Positions 60,568-64,000 of a stretch of DNA of 64,000 nucleotides are shown here, piece after piece. The first letter of the stretch is position 1. Every line of letters begins with the position of its first letter. The DNA lies in assembly GCF_014334135.1 (NCBI RefSeq), contig NZ_CP060497.1:2728001-2792000 (forward strand), given 5' to 3'. The DNA comes from Olivibacter sp. SDN3. Its GTDB lineage: Bacteria > Bacteroidota > Bacteroidia > Sphingobacteriales > Sphingobacteriaceae. The notes under the pieces were generated by a model. That model saw only the letters and a program-made list of their open reading frames with translations. It did no database searches and was not told the DNA's origin. A program made the position numbers and the translations under genes.

Positions 60568-63303
60568 ATGCACAAAATATTATTATGCATGATGTTAGTT
60601 TTTGTTTTTTTTGTTGAGGCAAAAGGGCAAGTGCAAACTAGAGAAGTGCGTGGTGTAGTGCAAGATTCTACAGGAAGACCTTTGGTAGGTGTGACTGTTC
60701 GTCTTTATGCGAAACAGGATACCATGATGGTAAGTACAAATGATCAGGGTAGATTTGTTTTTAACAAGGTTGCGGCAAATGATTTTAAGTTGACTTTTAG
60801 TTTAATAGGTTTCCAATTGTTTGAACGTCAGTATACTTCTAATGTTCTTTTACCTATTACAGAACTTGTGACTGTTAATTTAAAGGAGCAACCTCAGGAA
60901 TTGCAGGAAATTGCTGTATATGGGGTTGTACCCGTAGTAATTAAACAGGACACTGTTCAATATAATGCGCGAGCATATGATGTTCGAGAAAATGCATTAT
61001 TGGAAGAAATGATCAAACTTATGCCTGGTTTACAGGTGGATAGAAATGGTAATATAGATGCACAAGGCCAACGAGTAACACGTGTGAAAGTAAACGGGAA
61101 AGATTTTTTTGATGGAGATGTGCTCACAGCAACACGTAATTTACCTGCAGATATTATAGAAAATATACAAATAATAGACGATTACGGAGACCAGGCAAAT
61201 ATTACGGGGATTCGGAACACAGAACCGGAGAAGGTTTTAAACGTTACTATAAAAGACGAAAAAAACTTTGGCGCCTTCGGTCAGGTAACTGCGGGTGGAG
61301 GAGTTGATTTGAACGATAAAACACATGGACGTTATATAGGAAGCTTTTCTGCAAATAGATTTAACGGAAGTAAACAACTCTCCATACTTGGGTCTACAAA
61401 CAACACAAATACGAGCTTATTTAGTTTTGGGGATGTCAGTGGGGCAGGTAGCCGAAACGGCCCTGATTTGAATAGTATGATGGATGCGGGTGATGGGGTT
61501 AATACAGCAAACTCCATTGGCGTGAATTATCGAGATGATATTGCTCAGGGTGTAACTGTTTATGGAGGATATACATTCACCAAAAGAGATAACCAAACCG
61601 TTGGTACCTCAGGTCTTCAAAGTATTTACCAGAATAGAGTAATAAATGCAAGAGATGAAGTCAATTCAAGAACAGAAAATATCAAACATAAACTTACCTG
61701 GACAATTGAAGCTAATATTGATACGGCAAATTACTTAAAGATTACGCCAACCGCGTCTTATTTATCGAGTAAACTGCTAAGCGAAACCCATAGTACTATT
61801 ACGAATAATGCTGTTTTTACTGATCGTATATATAATGTCTCTGGAGCTTCTTCTGATCCAAATTTTGATATTGATATTTTTTATAACCATAGATTCCCAA
61901 AAAACGGTCGAAACTTTACTTTTACCTCTAAAATAGATTATTATAAGCGTAATCGAGATGATGATGTAAACGATTTTATAACAAATATCGATTCTGCCCA
62001 ATCATCAGCTAGTCCGTCAAGAAGTTATGAAATATTTAATCAAAGGGTACATAATTTTAGTTATGATCGAAGTCTTTTATTCAATATTGCATATACAGAG
62101 CCAGTGACTAAGAGGAGCTATCTTGAATTGAATTACCAGTATGAATCTAATTCGATTGCAAATGCTAGAAACACATTTGGTATCGATACATTGACTTCAA
62201 GTGAGCAGTTGATTGATTCGCTTAGTATAGATTATGATTATCTGTTTCAAACCCATCAATTCGGGTTAAATTATCAAGGGGATATTGACCGTTTTAAGTA
62301 CACGGTTGGTTTTGCCTTGCAACCAACAAAATTAGACGGCAAAACACCATCAAGAGAGGTTGTTACGCATATTAATAACCTGAATTTTGTACCGAGTGCT
62401 CGATTACAATACAGCATCAATAAGACAAGTAATTTAGCATTTAGCTATAGAGGGCAGAATAATCAGCCAACATTCACCCAAATACAGCCAATACGTGATA
62501 TTACAAATCCGCAATATGTAGTGGTTGGTAATGCTAACCTCAAACCTGAATTCATGAATATGTTAAGCTTACAGTATAGGCATTTTAGCATACATAATGG
62601 AAGTTCTTTTTTTACCAATTTGTCATTTACGCATGTGCAGGATAAAGTGGTAGCCAATAGGATCAGTAGTCCAAACAGCACTATACAGGAAACAGAGTTT
62701 TTAAATGCCGATGGTTTTTACGATATGCGTGGCTTTTATCATTATAGTACTCCTTTAGCCGGAAAAATCCTCACGCTGAACCTTAATGGGTCTCTGGATT
62801 ATACAAATAATTTGACCTATCTGAATAATGTTAGAAATGTGGGCAAGAATATAGTGTTTGCCCAGAATTTGCAAATGAACTTTCAGATTGAGGATCTAAT
62901 AGAAGCGGATTTAAGAAGCAGTTATACTGTTAATAAGATTACTTATGATATACCAACGTTTATTGATTCGGAGGCTAATACATTCAGCTTAGGTTTTGGC
63001 AGTAAGTGCTATTTACCGAAGAAGTGGATCTTAAGTGTCGATTTTTCTCAACGTCTTAACACTGGCTACAGTAATTATATAAACGTAAATCCTACTTTGT
63101 TAAATGTTTATATTGAAAAATCTTTTTTTCAAAATGATATGGCAGCTATACGGGTTCAAGGGTTTGATTTATTTAATCAGAATACTGGGGTTAGGCGAGA
63201 GGTAACGGGAAATGATATCTTTGACGTGAGAAATAATAGGCTTGCCAGATATTTTTTGGTGTCACTGAATATTAGATTGCAAAAGTTTCCTTCAGGTTCA
63301 TAA
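60568..63303 (+). CDS. TonB-dependent receptor-like outer-membrane barrel with N-terminal regulatory-like domain
   Basis: A 911-aa protein with a signal peptide (about 1-21, ending AKG|Q). It has a carboxypeptidase-D-regulatory-like domain (REVRGVVQDSTGRPLVGVTV to VGFQ-type GFQLFERQY, about 26-100) and a plug-like region (LMPGLQVDRNGNIDAQGQRV, VKVNGKDFFDGD). A large beta-barrel follows, with GNANLKPEFMNMLSLQYRHF, a motif I associate with the outer-membrane beta-barrel family of Bacteroidota. There is no SusD partner. The C-terminus (FLVSLNIRLQKFPSGS) does not end strictly in Phe. Substrate is unknown. A GH92 gene follows 249 nt downstream. Confidence 0.85.
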   Translation: MHKILLCMMLVFVFFVEAKGQVQTREVRGVVQDSTGRPLVGVTVRLYAKQDTMMVSTNDQGRFVFNKVAANDFKLTFSLIGFQLFERQYTSNVLLPITELVTVNLKEQPQELQEIAVYGVVPVVIKQDTVQYNARAYDVRENALLEEMIKLMPGLQVDRNGNIDAQGQRVTRVKVNGKDFFDGDVLTATRNLPADIIENIQIIDDYGDQANITGIRNTEPEKVLNVTIKDEKNFGAFGQVTAGGGVDLNDKTHGRYIGSFSANRFNGSKQLSILGSTNNTNTSLFSFGDVSGAGSRNGPDLNSMMDAGDGVNTANSIGVNYRDDIAQGVTVYGGYTFTKRDNQTVGTSGLQSIYQNRVINARDEVNSRTENIKHKLTWTIEANIDTANYLKITPTASYLSSKLLSETHSTITNNAVFTDRIYNVSGASSDPNFDIDIFYNHRFPKNGRNFTFTSKIDYYKRNRDDDVNDFITNIDSAQSSASPSRSYEIFNQRVHNFSYDRSLLFNIAYTEPVTKRSYLELNYQYESNSIANARNTFGIDTLTSSEQLIDSLSIDYDYLFQTHQFGLNYQGDIDRFKYTVGFALQPTKLDGKTPSREVVTHINNLNFVPSARLQYSINKTSNLAFSYRGQNNQPTFTQIQPIRDITNPQYVVVGNANLKPEFMNMLSLQYRHFSIHNGSSFFTNLSFTHVQDKVVANRISSPNSTIQETEFLNADGFYDMRGFYHYSTPLAGKILTLNLNGSLDYTNNLTYLNNVRNVGKNIVFAQNLQMNFQIEDLIEADLRSSYTVNKITYDIPTFIDSEANTFSLGFGSKCYLPKKWILSVDFSQRLNTGYSNYINVNPTLLNVYIEKSFFQNDMAAIRVQGFDLFNQNTGVRREVTGNDIFDVRNNRLARYFLVSLNIRLQKFPSGS

Positions 63304-63552
63304 ACCTTAATGATTATTTTCAGTAACGGTGATCAATATATTTTTCACTTTAACGTTTTAGCTTGCCAAATTCTTTTGCTTATATTAGCTGTAATTAAAC
63401 TGAAATAGGCTGTTATAAACCGCCAAACGACGTTACAAAGGCACCAATAGGAGAAGTAATATTTGGATTACGGAAACAATTAGCCAAAAGAAAAAATAAG
63501 TATAACCTAATAAAGTTGTACTTACCTAATTATTTATAAAAATCAATTACGA

Positions 63553-64000
63553 ATGAAACAGCTATGTCTTTTATTTTTTCTTTCCTTTGCCGCAACTGTC
63601 TATGCGCAGGAAGTAGACCAAGTATCCGATCCGGTTACTTACGTCAATACATTGGTAGGTACGCTATCAAAACCCAGTCTTTCTACTGGAAACACTTATC
63701 CTGCTATAGCAAGGCCATGGGGAATGAACTTCTGGTCGCCGCAAACAGGGAAAATGGGAGATGGCTGGATGTATACGTATGACGCAGATAAGATACGCGG
63801 CTTTAAACAGACACATCAGCCGTCTCCATGGATGAATGACTACGGTCAGTTTGCTATTATGCCGGTAACAGGAGAATTAAAATTCACAGAAGATGATCGG
63901 GCAAGTTGGTTTTCCCATAAAGCGGAAGTGGCAACTCCTTACTATTATAGTGTTTACCTTGCGGATCACGATGTTACTACGGAGATTACTCCGACTGAAA
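63553..64000 (+). CDS. GH92 family alpha-mannosidase (3' truncated by window)
   Basis: The frame opens at ATG 63553 and runs off the window after 149 codons. A signal peptide (about 1-19, ending VYA|Q) is followed by DPVTYVNTLVGTLSKPSLST, GNTYPAIARPWGMNFWSPQT, KIRGFKQTHQPSPWMNDYGQ and FSHKAEVATPYYYSVYLAD. These are the N-terminal motifs of GH92 enzymes, calcium-dependent exo-alpha-mannosidases that act on N-glycans and yeast mannan. The shorter frame at 63564-63782 is a shadow. A 249-nt spacer separates it from the preceding receptor, so an operon is possible but not certain. Confidence 0.9.
   Translation, partial: MKQLCLLFFLSFAATVYAQEVDQVSDPVTYVNTLVGTLSKPSLSTGNTYPAIARPWGMNFWSPQTGKMGDGWMYTYDADKIRGFKQTHQPSPWMNDYGQFAIMPVTGELKFTEDDRASWFSHKAEVATPYYYSVYLADHDVTTEITPTE

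Noticed and set aside
63564-63782. 72-codon plus-strand frame near the window end
   Set aside because: It is a shadow of the GH92 gene, which starts at 63553 in another frame with a signal peptide and family motifs.
1-64000. CRISPR arrays, insertion sequences, prophage or integrative-element hallmarks
   Set aside because: No regularly spaced direct repeats with unique spacers, transposase, integrase or phage structural genes were seen on either strand.

Overview
The window looks like a chromosomal segment of a Bacteroidota member, most likely family Sphingobacteriaceae (Sphingobacterium/Pedobacter/Olivibacter type). The evidence is a SusC/SusD pair, TonB-dependent receptors, the type IX secretion protein SprA, the long IspG, a quinone-linked complex I cluster, and many copies of the Bacteroidota promoter signature (TTTG about 18-22 nt ahead of TAnnTTTG). 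DNA is moderately AT-rich. No rRNA, tRNA, CRISPR array, intact insertion sequence or prophage was seen.

Layout. 1-4.2 kb: the end of a glycan-uptake locus (SusC, 5' cut by the window, plus SusD). 4.2-14.2 kb: tatA, an orphan histidine kinase, a KASIII-type synthase, CorA, a membrane EEP phosphohydrolase, a small outer-membrane protein, a GH43 glycosidase, an RmlD-like reductase, a Nudix hydrolase and a conserved protein of unknown function. 14.3-20.4 kb: gcvP, a tiny membrane protein and a 906-aa MG2/plug protein. 20.8-38.9 kb: maeB-ruvA-[STAND-type ATPase plus 1.1 kb without a clear gene]-sprA-gcvH-vanZ-small lipoprotein-feoA-feoB-SprT-like. From memory, maeB/ruvA/sprA/gcvH/vanZ is a conserved order in this phylum, so the ATPase and its noncoding flank look inserted. 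38.9-43.6 kb: a YceH-like protein, ispG and a PoxB-type pyruvate oxidase. 43.8-51.5 kb: nuoHIJKLMN, the membrane arm of complex I, without nuoA-G. 51.7-60.3 kb: amt, a long PurF, a LysE exporter, dCMP deaminase, a methyltransferase, UbiD, a small Cys-containing protein and ferritin. 60.6-64 kb: a TonB-dependent receptor-like barrel and the start of a GH92 alpha-mannosidase.

Functional themes are respiration (PoxB and complex I both feed the quinone pool, and UbiD may serve menaquinone synthesis), iron handling (FeoAB uptake, ferritin storage), one-carbon/glycine metabolism (GcvP, GcvH), surface secretion and nutrient capture (SprA, SusCD, TonB-type proteins, GH43, GH92), and nitrogen/purine supply (Amt, PurF).

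The most interesting unexplained items are: the STAND-type gene and structured noncoding DNA between ruvA and sprA; non-ATG starts of sprA and nuoH, each preceded by an out-of-frame ATG mini-ORF whose TGA overlaps a TTG start; a five-unit 11-bp tandem repeat upstream of maeB; an 89-nt hairpin element between purF and lysE; several promoter -7 boxes lying directly against start codons (possible leaderless mRNAs); and three real genes shorter than 60 codons. All assignments come from reading the sequence and from memory of protein families. No database search was run.
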